Origin: an uncultured Pseudomonadota bacterium
GTDB lineage: Bacteria > Pseudomonadota > Gammaproteobacteria > Methylococcales > Methylomonadaceae
Assembly (NCBI GenBank): GCA_903889445.1
Contig: CAISXF010000104.1
Coordinates: forward strand, 1 to 37,476
Direction: 5' to 3'
Length of the DNA stretch: 37,476 bases
Positions 16,807 through 26,618 of this stretch are shown piece by piece (the first letter of the stretch is position 1; each line of letters begins with the position of its first letter). Both the position numbers and the translations under genes were made by a program. A model generated the notes under the pieces. The model was not told the origin of the DNA. It searched no databases and was given only the letters and a program-made list of their open reading frames with translations.

Positions 16807-16835
16807 ATTATCGGTTTTTATTAGATTAAGGTCAA
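16807..16835 (-). promoter_or_regulatory. Sigma70-type promoter for the 45-aa/DUF1640/glycosyltransferase run
   Basis: On the minus strand TTGACC (complement of 16830-16835) and GATAAT (complement of 16807-16812) are separated by exactly 17 bases, close to the sigma70 consensus. It lies between the parC stop and the 45-aa gene, so the long minus-strand run need not depend on parC transcription. Confidence 0.6.
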
Positions 16836-16856
16836 CTTATCGAAATGTAAAACTAA

Positions 16857-19091
16857 TTATTCACATTCCAACGCCTTTACTCGTTGAAGACCACGCGGCA
16901 ACAGTGTTCCGCGTTTGGCGCGAGTTCCAATGTAAGGCACCAAATCGGTCACTTTCAACGTTAAACTTCGTTCCCCAGCTACGACTTTCAACGCGCAATC
17001 TGGTTTTAACACCGTAAACATTTTCACAAAATCAATTCCCGTTTGTAAATCATTCGCTGGAATTAGAATCAATTTATTGCCTTTTCCTTTCGGCAACGTC
17101 GGCATTTCATTCAACGGAAAAATTAACAAACGCCCTTGTTCCGTGACAACCGCCAACAAATTCGATTCGTCGGCGGTTAATAATGGAGGCAACAGTTTTT
17201 CATCATTCGCCAATGTTACCAATGTTTTCCCCGCTTTATTTTTACTCGCCAATTCTTTGAGCTGCGTTTTAAAACCGTAACCCCAATGATTCACCAAAAT
17301 GACAAAATCGTCCGGATTCCCCGCGATTAAATGTGTAAATGTCGCGCCTTCTGGCGGATTAAAACGCCCCGTCAACGGTTCGCCTTGCGTTCGCGCCGAC
17401 GGCAAATCATGCGTCGTCGAACTGTAAACGCGCCCCGTCGAATCAAATAAATAAACGTTTTGCGTCGAACGAGTTTTCACCGCCGTTTGAAAACCATCTC
17501 CCGCGCGATAATTCAAATTTACGACTTCCACATCGTGACCTTTCGCCGCTCGAATCCAGCCTTTTTGCGACAAAATTACCGTCAACGGTTCATTTGAAAT
17601 TAACGCCGATTCATTCAACGCTTGCGCGGCTTGGCGCGAAACGATGGGCGAACGGCGTTCGTCGCCGTAAACATTCGCATCTTGTTGTAATTCTTTTTTG
17701 ATGAGTTTTTTCAGCAACGTTTCAGAACCCAGCGTTTTTTCCAGTCCGTCGCGTTCTTTTGCCAATGAATCTTGTTCGCCGCGAATTTTGATTTCTTCGA
17801 GTTTAATCAACTGGCGCAATTTCAATTCTAAAATCGCTTCCGCTTGAATTTCGCTTAATCCAAAACGTTCAATTAACACAAATTTTGGCGCGTCTTCGGT
17901 GCGAATAATCGCAATTACTTCGTCGATGCTCAAATACGCAATCAACAAACCTTCCAAAATATGCAGCCGCGAAAGCACTTTATTCAGGCGATGTTGCAAC
18001 CGACGGCGCACCGTTTCGATTCTGAACGCCAGCCATTCGCTCAAAATTTCGTGCAAATTTTTGACTTGCGGACGACCGTCCAAGCCAATCATGTTCATAT
18101 TGACGCGATAACTTTTTTCCAAATCCGTCGTGGCGAACAAATGCGACATAATTTCTTCAGCGTTAATGCGTTTCGATTTCGGAATAATCAGCAATCGGCA
18201 CGGATTTTCGTGATCGGATTCGTCGCGCAAATCTTCCAGCATCGGCAATTTTTTCGCCAACATTTGCGCGGCAATTTGTTCCATCAATTTTGAGCCAGAA
18301 ACTTGGTGTGGCAACGCGGTAATAATAATCACGCCGTCTTCCAATTCGTAAGTTGCTCGCATTTTGACCGAACCGCCGCCAGTGCGATAAATTTTCTGCA
18401 AATCCTCGCGGCTGCTGATTATTTCGGCTTCGGTGGGATAATCGGGCGCAGAAACGAACGTTAATAATGTGTCTAAATTGGTGTCGGGTGCGTCGAGTAA
18501 TTGCACGCACGCACTGACAACTTCGCGCAAATTATGCGGCGGAATATCCGTTGCCATACCAACCGCAATGCCCGTCGTGCCGTTGAGTAAAATGTTCGGC
18601 AACCGCGCTGGCAAACGTTCGGGTTCTTTCAGCGACGCATCAAAATTATCGCCCCATTCGACCGTACCTTGTTCGATTTCATTGAGCAACGTGTTGGCGT
18701 AAGGCGTTAAACGCGATTCCGTGTAACGCATCGCGGCAAACGATTTCGGGTCGTCGGGCGACCCCCAATTTCCTTGTCCATCGACCAACGGATAACGATA
18801 CGAAAATGGTTGCGCCATTAACACCATCGCCTCGTAACACGCCGAATCGCCGTGCGGATGATATTTGCCCAACACATCACCGACCGTTCGCGCCGACTTT
18901 TTATATTTCGCTTGCGAGTTCAAACCGAGTTCCGACATCGCGTAAATAATGCGGCGTTGCACGGGTTTCAAACCGTCGGAAATATGCGGCAACGCGCGAT
19001 CCAAAATCACATACATCGAATAATCGAGATACGCTTTTTCGGCAAAATCTTTCAGTTGTTGTTGTTCAAAAGTATCCGCAAAGCTGACCAT
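16857..19091 (-). CDS. parC: DNA topoisomerase IV subunit A ParC
   Basis: ParC forms the breakage-rejoining subunit of topoisomerase IV, which with ParE decatenates daughter chromosomes. The 744-aa length matches (752 in E. coli). The sequence opens with [23 protein letters not shown] and has [54 protein letters not shown] with the active-site Tyr, and [21 protein letters not shown]. The C-terminal part is the DNA-wrapping beta-pinwheel. The GDSACYEA segment carries the Ser and Glu normally found in quinolone-sensitive enzymes. ATG 19091 follows an AAGGAA site. No parE neighbour is present. Confidence 0.96.
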   Translation of the reverse strand: MVSFADTFEQQQLKDFAEKAYLDYSMYVILDRALPHISDGLKPVQRRIIYAMSELGLNSQAKYKKSARTVGDVLGKYHPHGDSACYEAMVLMAQPFSYRYPLVDGQGNWGSPDDPKSFAAMRYTESRLTPYANTLLNEIEQGTVEWGDNFDASLKEPERLPARLPNILLNGTTGIAVGMATDIPPHNLREVVSACVQLLDAPDTNLDTLLTFVSAPDYPTEAEIISSREDLQKIYRTGGGSVKMRATYELEDGVIIITALPHQVSGSKLMEQIAAQMLAKKLPMLEDLRDESDHENPCRLLIIPKSKRINAEEIMSHLFATTDLEKSYRVNMNMIGLDGRPQVKNLHEILSEWLAFRIETVRRRLQHRLNKVLSRLHILEGLLIAYLSIDEVIAIIRTEDAPKFVLIERFGLSEIQAEAILELKLRQLIKLEEIKIRGEQDSLAKERDGLEKTLGSETLLKKLIKKELQQDANVYGDERRSPIVSRQAAQALNESALISNEPLTVILSQKGWIRAAKGHDVEVVNLNYRAGDGFQTAVKTRSTQNVYLFDSTGRVYSSTTHDLPSARTQGEPLTGRFNPPEGATFTHLIAGNPDDFVILVNHWGYGFKTQLKELASKNKAGKTLVTLANDEKLLPPLLTADESNLLAVVTEQGRLLIFPLNEMPTLPKGKGNKLILIPANDLQTGIDFVKMFTVLKPDCALKVVAGERSLTLKVTDLVPYIGTRAKRGTLLPRGLQRVKALECE

Positions 19092-19263
19092 TTAACTATT
19101 TTCCTTAAATTGTGTAGTTTCAGTTTGAAAAGTAACTCGCGTTATCGCGGTTGTCGTGTTTTACCGTTCCGATGATTGAGTGAATTATTTTGTGTCGCAT
19201 GGGCTAAGTTTAACTTAAATTTTGAATTTCGCGGTTGTAATGTCCACGCGCATTTGTTCGGTT

Positions 19264-19291
19264 TTGCAATTAACTGAAAAATATATATAAT
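19264..19291 (+). promoter_or_regulatory. Sigma70-type promoter for rpsF operon
   Basis: TTGCAA (19264-19269) and TATAAT (19286-19291) are spaced by 16 bases, upstream of rpsF. Transcription would start near 19298, giving a leader of about 80 bases that contains a small GAGCA/TGCTC hairpin at 19306-19318. I could not identify the conserved S6:S18-binding leader structure with confidence. Confidence 0.6.
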
Positions 19292-19377
19292 TGCCACTCT
19301 TTTACGAGCATCCTGCTCCTCCTTGCTTTACCATTTTTTATAATAGTGATGGAAGGCTTAACCCAAAAGGAAACAAA

Positions 19378-19866
19378 ATGCGACACTACGAAATTGTCTT
19401 TTTAGTTCACCCTGATCAAAGCAGCCAAGTGCCTGCGATGATTGAGCGTTACAAAACAATCATCGAAGCTACATCAGGAAAAATTCACCGTTTAGAAGAT
19501 TGGGGTCGTCGCCAAATGGCGTACCCGATTAAAAAAATTCACAAAGCGCATTATATTTTAATGAATGTTGAATGTGACCAAGTGGCATTAACCGAACTTG
19601 AAAGCGGTTTCCGTTTTAATGATGCGATTTTGCGTAACCTGATTTTGATTCAAGAAGAAGCGATTACAGAACCGTCTATCATTGCGACTTCAACAGCTGA
19701 AGAAAATAGAGCGGCTGAAATCCGTGCTAAAGAAGCAGCCGTCCGCGAAGAAAATGCAGCACGCGAAGATGCAGCGGCACGCGCAGCAGCAGCTTTAGCA
19801 CCTGCAAGCGACATCGAATTAGATGACGCAGATGAAGATTTTGATGCTGATGATTCAGCAGAATAA
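19378..19866 (+). CDS. rpsF: 30S ribosomal protein S6
   Basis: S6 binds 16S rRNA together with S18 in the platform of the small subunit. The core is clear: [21 protein letters not shown] at the start (20 residues shown in part: [13 protein letters not shown]), [28 protein letters not shown] and [15 protein letters not shown]. The chain is 162 aa, about 30 longer than E. coli S6. The extra tail is Ala/Glu/Arg-rich ([20 protein letters not shown]), then strongly acidic ([18 protein letters not shown]). ATG 19378 follows AAGGAAAC; an earlier in-frame TTG at 19291 lies inside the promoter. First gene of the rpsF-rpsR-DUF2232-rplI operon. Confidence 0.96.
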   Translation: MRHYEIVFLVHPDQSSQVPAMIERYKTIIEATSGKIHRLEDWGRRQMAYPIKKIHKAHYILMNVECDQVALTELESGFRFNDAILRNLILIQEEAITEPSIIATSTAEENRAAEIRAKEAAVREENAAREDAAARAAAALAPASDIELDDADEDFDADDSAE

Positions 19867-19895
19867 TCCTTTTTCACTTTCATTACGGAATTAAC

Positions 19896-20126
19896 ATGGC
19901 ACGCAACATTAGACGTAAAAAATTCTCCAGTTTTAGCAATGCAGAAAACAGCATTAAAATTGATTACAAAGATTTGGGTTTGTTAGGCGATTACGTTACA
20001 GAAACCGGTAAAATCGTTCCAAGTCGTATCACAGGAACACCTGCGAAATATCAAAGACAAATCTGCACCGCCATTAAGCGTGCGCGTTACATCGCGTTAT
20101 TGCCTTATTGCGACGCACACAAATAA
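19896..20126 (+). CDS. rpsR: 30S ribosomal protein S18
   Basis: The 76-aa S18 protein partners S6 on the 30S platform. The full family pattern is visible: a basic N-terminus ([13 protein letters not shown]), [39 protein letters not shown] and [15 protein letters not shown] at the end. The length matches E. coli (75 aa). It lies 29 bases after rpsF. It lacks the Cys-rich zinc motif seen in some S18 paralogues. Confidence 0.98.
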   Translation: MARNIRRKKFSSFSNAENSIKIDYKDLGLLGDYVTETGKIVPSRITGTPAKYQRQICTAIKRARYIALLPYCDAHK

Positions 20127-20138
20127 ATTGAAAATCTG

Positions 20139-21020
20139 ATGGGATTCTTAGCCACTTACATTATGCGCGGACGTTGGCAAGCCATTACGGCGGCTTTCGG
20201 ACTGGCGTTTTTGTCTTTGTTTATGCCACCCATCAGCATTGTCAGTTCGGCGGCGGTGGCATTAGTCACATTACGTCGCGGTGCTGTCGAGGGATTAACG
20301 GTTTTTGCGATTGCCTTGGCGACGATTGGCGTGCTGGGCGCGTTACTGGGTAGCGCACAGTTTGTGTTACTTTACGGCGTAGTATTATGGGTGCCTATTT
20401 GGGTTATTGCGGTGTTACTGCGAGCAGGTCGGCAACTGTCACTCGCTATTGAAAGCGCGGTTTTATTGGGCGGCGTTGGCATTATTGGCTTTACTTTGTA
20501 TAAGCCCGATGCCGCCGAAATGTGGCAAAAACTTTTGGCACAAATGGCTCCCGATAACACTTCGCTAGAAACTATGCAGCCGAATTTAGAAGCCATTGCC
20601 CATTACATGACCGGAATTGTTGCAGCGGGTACGGTATTTAGCTGGATATTCGCGCTATTCTTGGCTCGTTGGTGGCAAGCACAATTGTATAATCCAAACG
20701 GATTTAGAACCGAATATCTGGCTTTATCCACATCGTCGCGTTTAGCGTTGGGCAGTATTGGATTGGTTGGTATTGCGGCACTCACGTCGGGCGGACTTGC
20801 CGAATTGGCGTGGAATCTAAGCATTCTCGCTTTCGTGTTGTATACCTTCGTGGGAACAGCCGTGATGCACAGTTTGCTTGCCCCGCTGAATCAAGGTCGC
20901 TATATCGTTATTGGTTTTTATGTGACGGTGTTTTTGATTCCCCATCTGTTGATTCCAGTCGCGACGATTGGCGTGGCGGATGCGTGGTTGAATCTACGTC
21001 AAAAATTCCAACAAAAATAA
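20139..21020 (+). CDS. DUF2232 (YybS-like) integral membrane protein
   Basis: The 293-aa protein has about eight hydrophobic segments, including LAFLSLFMPPISIVSSAAVALV, and the FGLAFLSLFMPPISI region typical of the YybS/DUF2232 family near the N-terminus. In many gammaproteobacteria the gene lies between rpsR and rplI exactly as here. It resembles S-component-type membrane proteins of ECF transporters, but its substrate is unknown. ATG 20139 begins 12 bases after the rpsR stop. It is probably co-transcribed with the ribosomal protein genes. Confidence 0.8.
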   Translation: MGFLATYIMRGRWQAITAAFGLAFLSLFMPPISIVSSAAVALVTLRRGAVEGLTVFAIALATIGVLGALLGSAQFVLLYGVVLWVPIWVIAVLLRAGRQLSLAIESAVLLGGVGIIGFTLYKPDAAEMWQKLLAQMAPDNTSLETMQPNLEAIAHYMTGIVAAGTVFSWIFALFLARWWQAQLYNPNGFRTEYLALSTSSRLALGSIGLVGIAALTSGGLAELAWNLSILAFVLYTFVGTAVMHSLLAPLNQGRYIVIGFYVTVFLIPHLLIPVATIGVADAWLNLRQKFQQK

Positions 21021-21097
21021 ACAAAAACCGTTAATCAATCACAATTAAGTGCGTCAAAATCGGCGCGAAACTTTATACAAATACCGAGGTTGTAACG

Positions 21098-21547
21098 ATG
21101 GAAATCATTCTTCTTGAGAAAATTGCAAATTTAGGCAGTTTAGGCGACAAAGTCACCGTTAAAAATGGCTACGCTAGAAACTATTTAATTCCACAAAGAA
21201 AAGCGGTTGTCGCTTCTGCGAAAAAAATCGCTGAATTTGAAGTGCGTCGCTCAGAATTAGAAAAAGCGGCAAACGAAAAATTATTAGCCGCTCAATCACG
21301 CGCTGAAGCATTAGGCAAATTGCATATCACAATTGCACATAAAGCCGGTGAAGAAGGTCGTTTATTTGGTTCAATCGGCACACACGCGATTGCTGACGCG
21401 ATTGCAAAAGCAGGTGTTGATGTTGATAAAAGTGAAATTCGTTTGCCACACGGCACAATTCGTCATTTAGGCGATTTCGAAGTTCATGTCCATTTGCACG
21501 CGGACGTTAATGCGATTTGTGCAGTTAAAATCACTGCTGAGGCTTAA
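21098..21547 (+). CDS. rplI: 50S ribosomal protein L9
   Basis: L9 binds 23S rRNA near the base of the L1 stalk and has two globular domains joined by a long helix. The N-domain MEIILLEKIANLGSLGDKV with VKNGYARNYLIPQRKAV, the connecting helix (AEFEVRRSELEKAANEKLLA) and the C-domain (AGEEGRLFGSIGTHAIADA; LPHGTIRHLGDFEVHVHLH) are all present. The 149-aa length equals E. coli. GAGG lies upstream of the ATG. The 77-base gap after the DUF2232 gene suggests the same operon or an internal promoter. Confidence 0.98.
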   Translation: MEIILLEKIANLGSLGDKVTVKNGYARNYLIPQRKAVVASAKKIAEFEVRRSELEKAANEKLLAAQSRAEALGKLHITIAHKAGEEGRLFGSIGTHAIADAIAKAGVDVDKSEIRLPHGTIRHLGDFEVHVHLHADVNAICAVKITAEA

Positions 21548-21560
21548 AAACAGCTTGAAA

Positions 21561-21583
21561 GGCGCGAAGTTTAACTTTGCGCC
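21561..21583 (+). terminator. Hairpin between rplI and waaA (possible attenuator)
   Basis: The arms GGCGCGAAGT and ACTTTGCGCC pair with one G-T mismatch over about 10 bp, with a tiny loop. There is no T-run after it, so it is not a standard intrinsic terminator; it may partly separate the ribosomal protein genes from waaA or stabilise the rplI mRNA end. Confidence 0.45.
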
Positions 21584-21598
21584 TGACGCTCTCACACT

Positions 21599-22852
21599 AT
21601 GCGACGACTTTATTCGCTTCTGTTTTATTTCGTAATTCCCTTCGTTATTTTGCGTCTTTGGTGGCGCAGTCTTAAAAATCTCGCTTATCGTCAACGTTGG
21701 CTCGAACGTTTTGGCATTTATTCGCAAACATATTCGCAAAATGTCATTTGGTTTCATGCCGTTTCAGTCGGTGAATGCGAGGCATTATTTCCGTTGATTT
21801 TTTTAATTCAAACGCGCCAGCCAAACCATCCCATTTTAATTACCACCACCACGCCAACGGGTTCAGCACGAGTTAAAACCGTTTTGGGCGAAAGCGTTCA
21901 ACACGTTTATTTGCCTTACGATTTACCGAATGTGATTGCGCGATTTTTGAAAACCTTTAAACCCAAAATAGCTGTGATTGTCGAAACAGAAATTTGGGCA
22001 AACCTTTATCACGCTTGCGCTGTCGAAAAAATTCCACTGTACTTAATCAACGCCCGTTTATCGGAAAAATCGGTGCGCGGTTATCAAAAAATTCCGTCTC
22101 TCGTGATTCCAGCCTTAAACGCGATAACAATTTGTGCCACCCAAACTGAAAATGATAAAACACGTTTTATTTCAATTGGTGCAAATCCCAATACTGTGCA
22201 AAATTTAGGCAATATCAAATTCGACGTAACCGTTTCAGATGCTGTTTTTTCAGAAGGTCGCGCGTTGAAAAATACGCTTTTCGCGCAACGCTTTATTTTA
22301 TTAGCCGCCAGCACCCACGACGGCGAAGAAGCGTTATTGCTCGCGTGTTACGCAAAATTAAAATTAAAAATTCCCGAATTATTACTCGCCATCGCGCCGC
22401 GTCATCCAGAACGTTTTGCAACCGTCGAAACGTTGGCAAAAAATGCAGGCTTCAATATCATCACGCGCACATCGCAAAAATTCTGCGATAATGAAACCGA
22501 CGTTTTTTTAATTGATACATTGGGCGAATTAAAATTATTTTATGCCGCCGCTGATATTGCGTTTGTCGGTGGAAGTTTTGTGCCGATTGGCGGTCACAAT
22601 GTATTAGAACCCGCTGCTGTTGGCGTGCCAGTTTTATTCGGTTTAGAAATGCGAAACTTCGCACAAATTGCTGAAAAAATGTTGCTCGAACAAGCCGCCA
22701 TTCAATGCAAAAATACGACCGAATTAGAAACCGCTGTTATTAAACTTTATACTCAACCCGAATTGCGCCGTAATTTCATAACACGCGCTAAGAACTTTAT
22801 CGTGCAAAATCAAGGCGCGACAGAACGAATTTATAACTTACTAAACCTTTAA
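21599..22852 (+). CDS. waaA: 3-deoxy-D-manno-octulosonic acid (Kdo) transferase WaaA
   Basis: WaaA (KdtA) adds Kdo residues to the lipid A precursor at the cytoplasmic face of the inner membrane. The 417-aa GT30 enzyme begins with a membrane anchor ([20 protein letters not shown]). It then shows [12 protein letters not shown] (catalytic Glu), [51 protein letters not shown] and, in the donor-binding domain, [18 protein letters not shown] and [17 protein letters not shown]. All are family hallmarks. Together with msbA and the WaaE-like transferase it shows that this organism makes lipopolysaccharide, though it is on the other strand and separate from that run. Confidence 0.95.
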   Translation: MRRLYSLLFYFVIPFVILRLWWRSLKNLAYRQRWLERFGIYSQTYSQNVIWFHAVSVGECEALFPLIFLIQTRQPNHPILITTTTPTGSARVKTVLGESVQHVYLPYDLPNVIARFLKTFKPKIAVIVETEIWANLYHACAVEKIPLYLINARLSEKSVRGYQKIPSLVIPALNAITICATQTENDKTRFISIGANPNTVQNLGNIKFDVTVSDAVFSEGRALKNTLFAQRFILLAASTHDGEEALLLACYAKLKLKIPELLLAIAPRHPERFATVETLAKNAGFNIITRTSQKFCDNETDVFLIDTLGELKLFYAAADIAFVGGSFVPIGGHNVLEPAAVGVPVLFGLEMRNFAQIAEKMLLEQAAIQCKNTTELETAVIKLYTQPELRRNFITRAKNFIVQNQGATERIYNLLNL

Positions 22853-22868
22853 CTTTTCACCCAAAATT

Positions 22869-24209
22869 ATGACCCAAAAACTTTATATTCAAACCAATGG
22901 TTGCCAAATGAACGAATACGATTCGGACAAAATGCGCGACGTGTTGCAAGCCTCGCACGGGTTTGAATTGACCGACGATCCAAAATTGGCGGATGTATTA
23001 TTGCTGAACACTTGTTCGATTCGTGAAAAAGCACAAGAAAAAGTATTTTCCGCGTTGGGCAAATGGCGAAAAATAAAAGACATTCGCCCCGACGTTATTA
23101 TTGGCGTGGGCGGTTGCGTTGCCAGTCAAGAAGGCGCAGCGATTCAAAAACGTGCGCCGTTTGTCGATATTGTTTTTGGGCCGCAAACTTTGCACCGTTT
23201 GCCGCAATTATTGAATGAAGTGCGCGAAAAACATAAACCCGTCGTCGATATTTCATTTCCCGAAATTGAGAAATTCGACAATTTGCCTGAACCCAAAGCC
23301 GACGGCGTAAAAGCCTTTGTGTCGGTGATGGAAGGGTGCAGCAAATACTGTACTTTTTGCGTCGTGCCGTACACGCGCGGCGAGGAAATCAGCCGTCCAT
23401 TGGAAGACGTGTTGGCAGAAATTCGCGTGTTGGCAAAACAAGGCGTGCGTGAAATCAATTTATTGGGGCAAAATGTGAACGCCTATCGCGGCGAAATGTC
23501 CGACGGCGAGATTGCAGATTTTGCGTTGTTGCTTCATGCGGTGGCAGCGTTGGAAGGCATTGACCGCTTACGTTTTACCACGTCGCACCCGATGGAATTT
23601 ACTGATAATTTGATTGAAGCGTTTGCGGAAATTCCGAAACTCGTCAATCATTTACATTTGCCTGTTCAAAGTGGCTGCAATGCGATTTTGCAAAAAATGA
23701 AACGCGGTCACGTTGTCGCCGATTATAAAGAAATCATTCGCAAACTGCGGCTGGTGCGTCCCGATATTAGTTTGTCGTCCGATTTTATTATTGGTTTTCC
23801 AGGTGAAACCGATGCTGAATTTGAAGAAACGATGGCGTTTGTGGATGAAATTGGTTTTGATTTTTCGTTTAGTTTTATTTACAGCCCACGACCTGGAACG
23901 CCCGCCGCCGAAATTCCTGACGATGTGCCGATGGACGTAAAAAAACTGCGTTTAGAACGTTTCCAAAATCGCATTAACGAAATGACGTTGGCGATTTCTA
24001 ACGGCATGATTGGCACGACGCAAACCGTTTTAGTGGAAGGAGAAGCGAAGAAAAATGCGTTGCAATTACAAGGTCGAACCGAAAATAATCGCGTGGTAAA
24101 TTTTATCGGTCATCCGCGTTTGACTGGTCAATTTGTAGACGTGATTATTACCGAAGCGATGCCGAATTCATTGCGCGGTCGTATGATTGATTTAACGTCA
24201 CCAAAATGA
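22869..24209 (+). CDS. miaB: tRNA-2-methylthio-N6-dimethylallyladenosine synthase MiaB
   Basis: MiaB is a radical-SAM methylthiotransferase that modifies i6A37 in tRNAs reading UNN codons. The 446-aa length fits (474 in E. coli). The N-terminal UPF0004 domain holds three Cys for one [4Fe-4S] cluster: [40 protein letters not shown]. The radical-SAM Cys triad is [16 protein letters not shown]. Further motifs are [30 protein letters not shown] and [17 protein letters not shown]; a TRAM domain lies at the C-terminus. Its stop overlaps the ybeY start, and it heads a four-gene overlapping operon. Confidence 0.97.
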   Translation: MTQKLYIQTNGCQMNEYDSDKMRDVLQASHGFELTDDPKLADVLLLNTCSIREKAQEKVFSALGKWRKIKDIRPDVIIGVGGCVASQEGAAIQKRAPFVDIVFGPQTLHRLPQLLNEVREKHKPVVDISFPEIEKFDNLPEPKADGVKAFVSVMEGCSKYCTFCVVPYTRGEEISRPLEDVLAEIRVLAKQGVREINLLGQNVNAYRGEMSDGEIADFALLLHAVAALEGIDRLRFTTSHPMEFTDNLIEAFAEIPKLVNHLHLPVQSGCNAILQKMKRGHVVADYKEIIRKLRLVRPDISLSSDFIIGFPGETDAEFEETMAFVDEIGFDFSFSFIYSPRPGTPAAEIPDDVPMDVKKLRLERFQNRINEMTLAISNGMIGTTQTVLVEGEAKKNALQLQGRTENNRVVNFIGHPRLTGQFVDVIITEAMPNSLRGRMIDLTSPK

Positions 24210-24673
24210 ACATTATCGAAGTTCAACGAATTTGTGCAACCCCTTCACAGCCGAGTAAGGAACAATTGGAATGTTGGGTCAACACCGTTTTAGCGAATTT
24301 AGACGAAGAATGTGAACTGGTTATTCGCATTGTGGACGAAACCGAATCCGCAGAATTGAATGAAGCGTATCGTCACAAAAAAGGCGCGACCAACATTCTA
24401 AGTTTTCCGTTTGAAGAGCCTGAAGGCATTGATTTAGTGTTAAATTTATTGGGTGATTTAGTGATTTGTGCGCCTGTTTTGGAACGTGAAGCGGCGGAAC
24501 AACAGAAACTATTGCATCATCATTGGGCGCACATTGTGATTCACGGAACGTTGCATTTGTTGGGTTACGATCACATTGACGACGCGGAGGCTGAGGAAAT
24601 GGAAGCGAAAGAAATTGCTTTATTACACACATTATGGATTCCTAATCCTTATGAAAACGGTGCTGATTTATGA
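24206..24673 (+). CDS. ybeY: Endoribonuclease YbeY (rRNA maturation factor)
   Basis: YbeY is a small zinc-dependent endoribonuclease needed for 16S rRNA 3' end maturation and ribosome quality control. The 155-aa protein shows [29 protein letters not shown] and the metal motif [15 protein letters not shown] (HGxxHLxGYDH), which supplies the three zinc-binding His. It starts by a 4-nt overlap with miaB and ends with a 4-nt overlap with corC. The usual neighbour ybeZ (phoH) is absent between miaB and ybeY. Confidence 0.96.
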   Translation: MNIIEVQRICATPSQPSKEQLECWVNTVLANLDEECELVIRIVDETESAELNEAYRHKKGATNILSFPFEEPEGIDLVLNLLGDLVICAPVLEREAAEQQKLLHHHWAHIVIHGTLHLLGYDHIDDAEAEEMEAKEIALLHTLWIPNPYENGADL

Positions 24674-25506
24674 GTGACGACTACCCCCCTGCCCCACCCA
24701 CTAAAACATGGCTCGATAAAATCAGCCACTTACTCACTGGCGAACCGCAAGATGTTGACGATTTAGTCGAATTATTGCGCGAAGCCAAAGCGCGAAGTTT
24801 ATTAGATACCGACGCATTGGCGATGATTGAAGGCGTGTTACAAGTTTCGCAAATGCGCGTGCGGGACATCATGATTCCGCGTGTGCAAATGGTGGTGCTG
24901 CCGAAAGACGCGACGCTCGAAAGTATTTTGCCGCTCGTGGCGGAATCGGGTCATTCGCGTTATCCCGTGATTGACGGCGATAAAAGCAAAGTCATTGGCG
25001 TATTGCTCGCGAAAGATTTATTGGTGCGAATGCAAGAAAATAAAACGCTCAAAGTGCAGGATATTATGCGTTCGGTCAGCATCGTGCCAGAAAGTAAACG
25101 CTTGAATGTGTTGCTCAAAGAATCGCGCACGAATGGCAATCACATGGCGGTCGTGGTCGATGAATACGGACAAGCGGCAGGATTGGTCACGATTGAAGAT
25201 GTGTTAGAACAAATCGTGGGCGACATTGAAGATGAACACGATGATCCAGACGATGAAAATTATGTATTTCAGCGCAGTGAAAGCGAATATATGTTGAAAG
25301 CGTTGATGCCGATGGATGATTTTGACGAGTATTTTGGCACGCAATTGGCGACGGATGAATACGACACAATTGGTGGATTTATTGTGAGTCAGCTCGAACA
25401 CATGCCGCATAAAGGTGAAAATTTGACCGTGGAGGATTTGAAGTTTGAAGTGATTAAAGCGGACAATCGTCGTGTGCATTTAATTAAACTCAAAAAAATA
25501 AAATGA
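24670..25506 (+). CDS. corC: CBS-domain magnesium/cobalt efflux protein CorC
   Basis: The 278-aa cytosolic protein has a short N-terminal region (TWLDKISHLLTGEPQDVDDL), then a CBS pair (about residues 70-190: VRDIMIPRVQMVVLPKD; GHSRYPVIDGDKSKVIGVL; ILRSV-type segment; MAVVVDEYGQAAGLVTIEDV with LEQIVGDIEDEHD) and a CorC_HlyC transporter-associated domain (EYDTIGGFIVSQLEHMPHKG). It lacks the transmembrane DUF21 domain, matching E. coli CorC (YbeX), linked to magnesium/cobalt efflux and to ribosome assembly with YbeY. It overlaps its neighbours on both sides by 4 nt. Confidence 0.93.
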   Translation: MSDDYPPAPPTKTWLDKISHLLTGEPQDVDDLVELLREAKARSLLDTDALAMIEGVLQVSQMRVRDIMIPRVQMVVLPKDATLESILPLVAESGHSRYPVIDGDKSKVIGVLLAKDLLVRMQENKTLKVQDIMRSVSIVPESKRLNVLLKESRTNGNHMAVVVDEYGQAAGLVTIEDVLEQIVGDIEDEHDDPDDENYVFQRSESEYMLKALMPMDDFDEYFGTQLATDEYDTIGGFIVSQLEHMPHKGENLTVEDLKFEVIKADNRRVHLIKLKKIK

Positions 25507-26606
25507 ATAAATCGAATCAATTTATCGGCTTGCACTGCATCAGTAGCGCGGTGAAACGTTTTTTGCCGAATCCGCAAGCCGTGTCGCTGGCAATTATTTT
25601 GCTCGTCAGTTTTCTGCTAATTTCGTCGTTGTCGCATTTATTGATGCCGGTGTTTGTGTCAATTGGCATTGCATATTTACTCGAAGGTATTGTGCGTAAA
25701 GCAGAACGTTTCAATATGCCGCGATTTCCTGCTGTGACTTTGGTTTTTTCGTTGTTTGTCGCCTGTTTAGTTTTTCTGCTGTTTATTTTGATTCCGATTA
25801 TTTCGCAACAAGCGGTGGAATTGGTGCAGCAAATTCCGGATATTATCAGTCACGCGCAAATTGGCATTATGAGGTTGCCGAAACTGTATCCGAAATTGGT
25901 TTCTGAAAGTAAAATCCAAGAAATTATGTTGGTCGTGCAAACAGAATTGCTCAGTTATAGCCAAAGTTTATTATCCGTTTCTGCCGCGTCGTTGATGGGG
26001 CTGATTAGTGCGATGATTTATTTATTTCTGGTGCCGATGATGGTGTTTTTTTTGTTGAAAGACAAAGCCTTGTTGATGGCGTGGTTCATGCAATTTTTAC
26101 CCAAAGAACGTCATTTAAGTGTTGGCGTGTGGCGCGAAGTCGATACGCAAATCGGTAATTATGTGCGCGGCAAATTAGCCGAAGTGTTGATTTTATGCGC
26201 GGTCAGTTATGTAACGTATGCGGTGATGGGCTTGAATTACGCGCTATTGTTGGCGGTGTTGATGGGATTGCAAGTGATTTTGCCGTATATCGGCGCGACG
26301 TTGGTGACGTTTCCCGTTTTGGGTGTAGCATATTTTCAATGGGGTTTGAGCAACGACGATTTTATGGCGATTGTGATTGCTTACGCGATTATTCAAGCAG
26401 TGGACGGCGTGTTGCTCGTACCATTACTTTTTTCCGAAGCGGTGAATTTACACGCGATTGCAATTATCGTGGCGATTTTATTTTTCGGTGGATTGTGGGG
26501 ATTTTGGGGCGTATTTTTAGCGATTCCACTCGCCACTGTTGTCAAAGCGGTTTTAACTGCGTGGCCGCGTTTAGGTGAAACGAATGAATTTTCTGCAGCC
26601 GTTTAA
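25503..26606 (+). CDS. AI-2E family membrane transporter (PerM-like)
   Basis: The 367-aa membrane protein has about eight hydrophobic segments and typical AI-2E/PerM features: a first membrane pair near residues 28-60, a periplasmic helical domain (QQAVELVQQIPDIISHAQ), LYLFLVPMMVFFLLKDK-like sequence, and the C-terminal region GLQVILPYIGATLVTFPV. The family includes putative autoinducer-2 exporters and sodium/proton or lipid-linked transporters; the substrate here is unknown. It is translationally coupled to corC (ATGA), where E. coli has lnt. No lnt is in this window. Confidence 0.85.
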   Translation: MNKSNQFIGLHCISSAVKRFLPNPQAVSLAIILLVSFLLISSLSHLLMPVFVSIGIAYLLEGIVRKAERFNMPRFPAVTLVFSLFVACLVFLLFILIPIISQQAVELVQQIPDIISHAQIGIMRLPKLYPKLVSESKIQEIMLVVQTELLSYSQSLLSVSAASLMGLISAMIYLFLVPMMVFFLLKDKALLMAWFMQFLPKERHLSVGVWREVDTQIGNYVRGKLAEVLILCAVSYVTYAVMGLNYALLLAVLMGLQVILPYIGATLVTFPVLGVAYFQWGLSNDDFMAIVIAYAIIQAVDGVLLVPLLFSEAVNLHAIAIIVAILFFGGLWGFWGVFLAIPLATVVKAVLTAWPRLGETNEFSAAV

Positions 26607-26618
26607 AACGTAAACATC

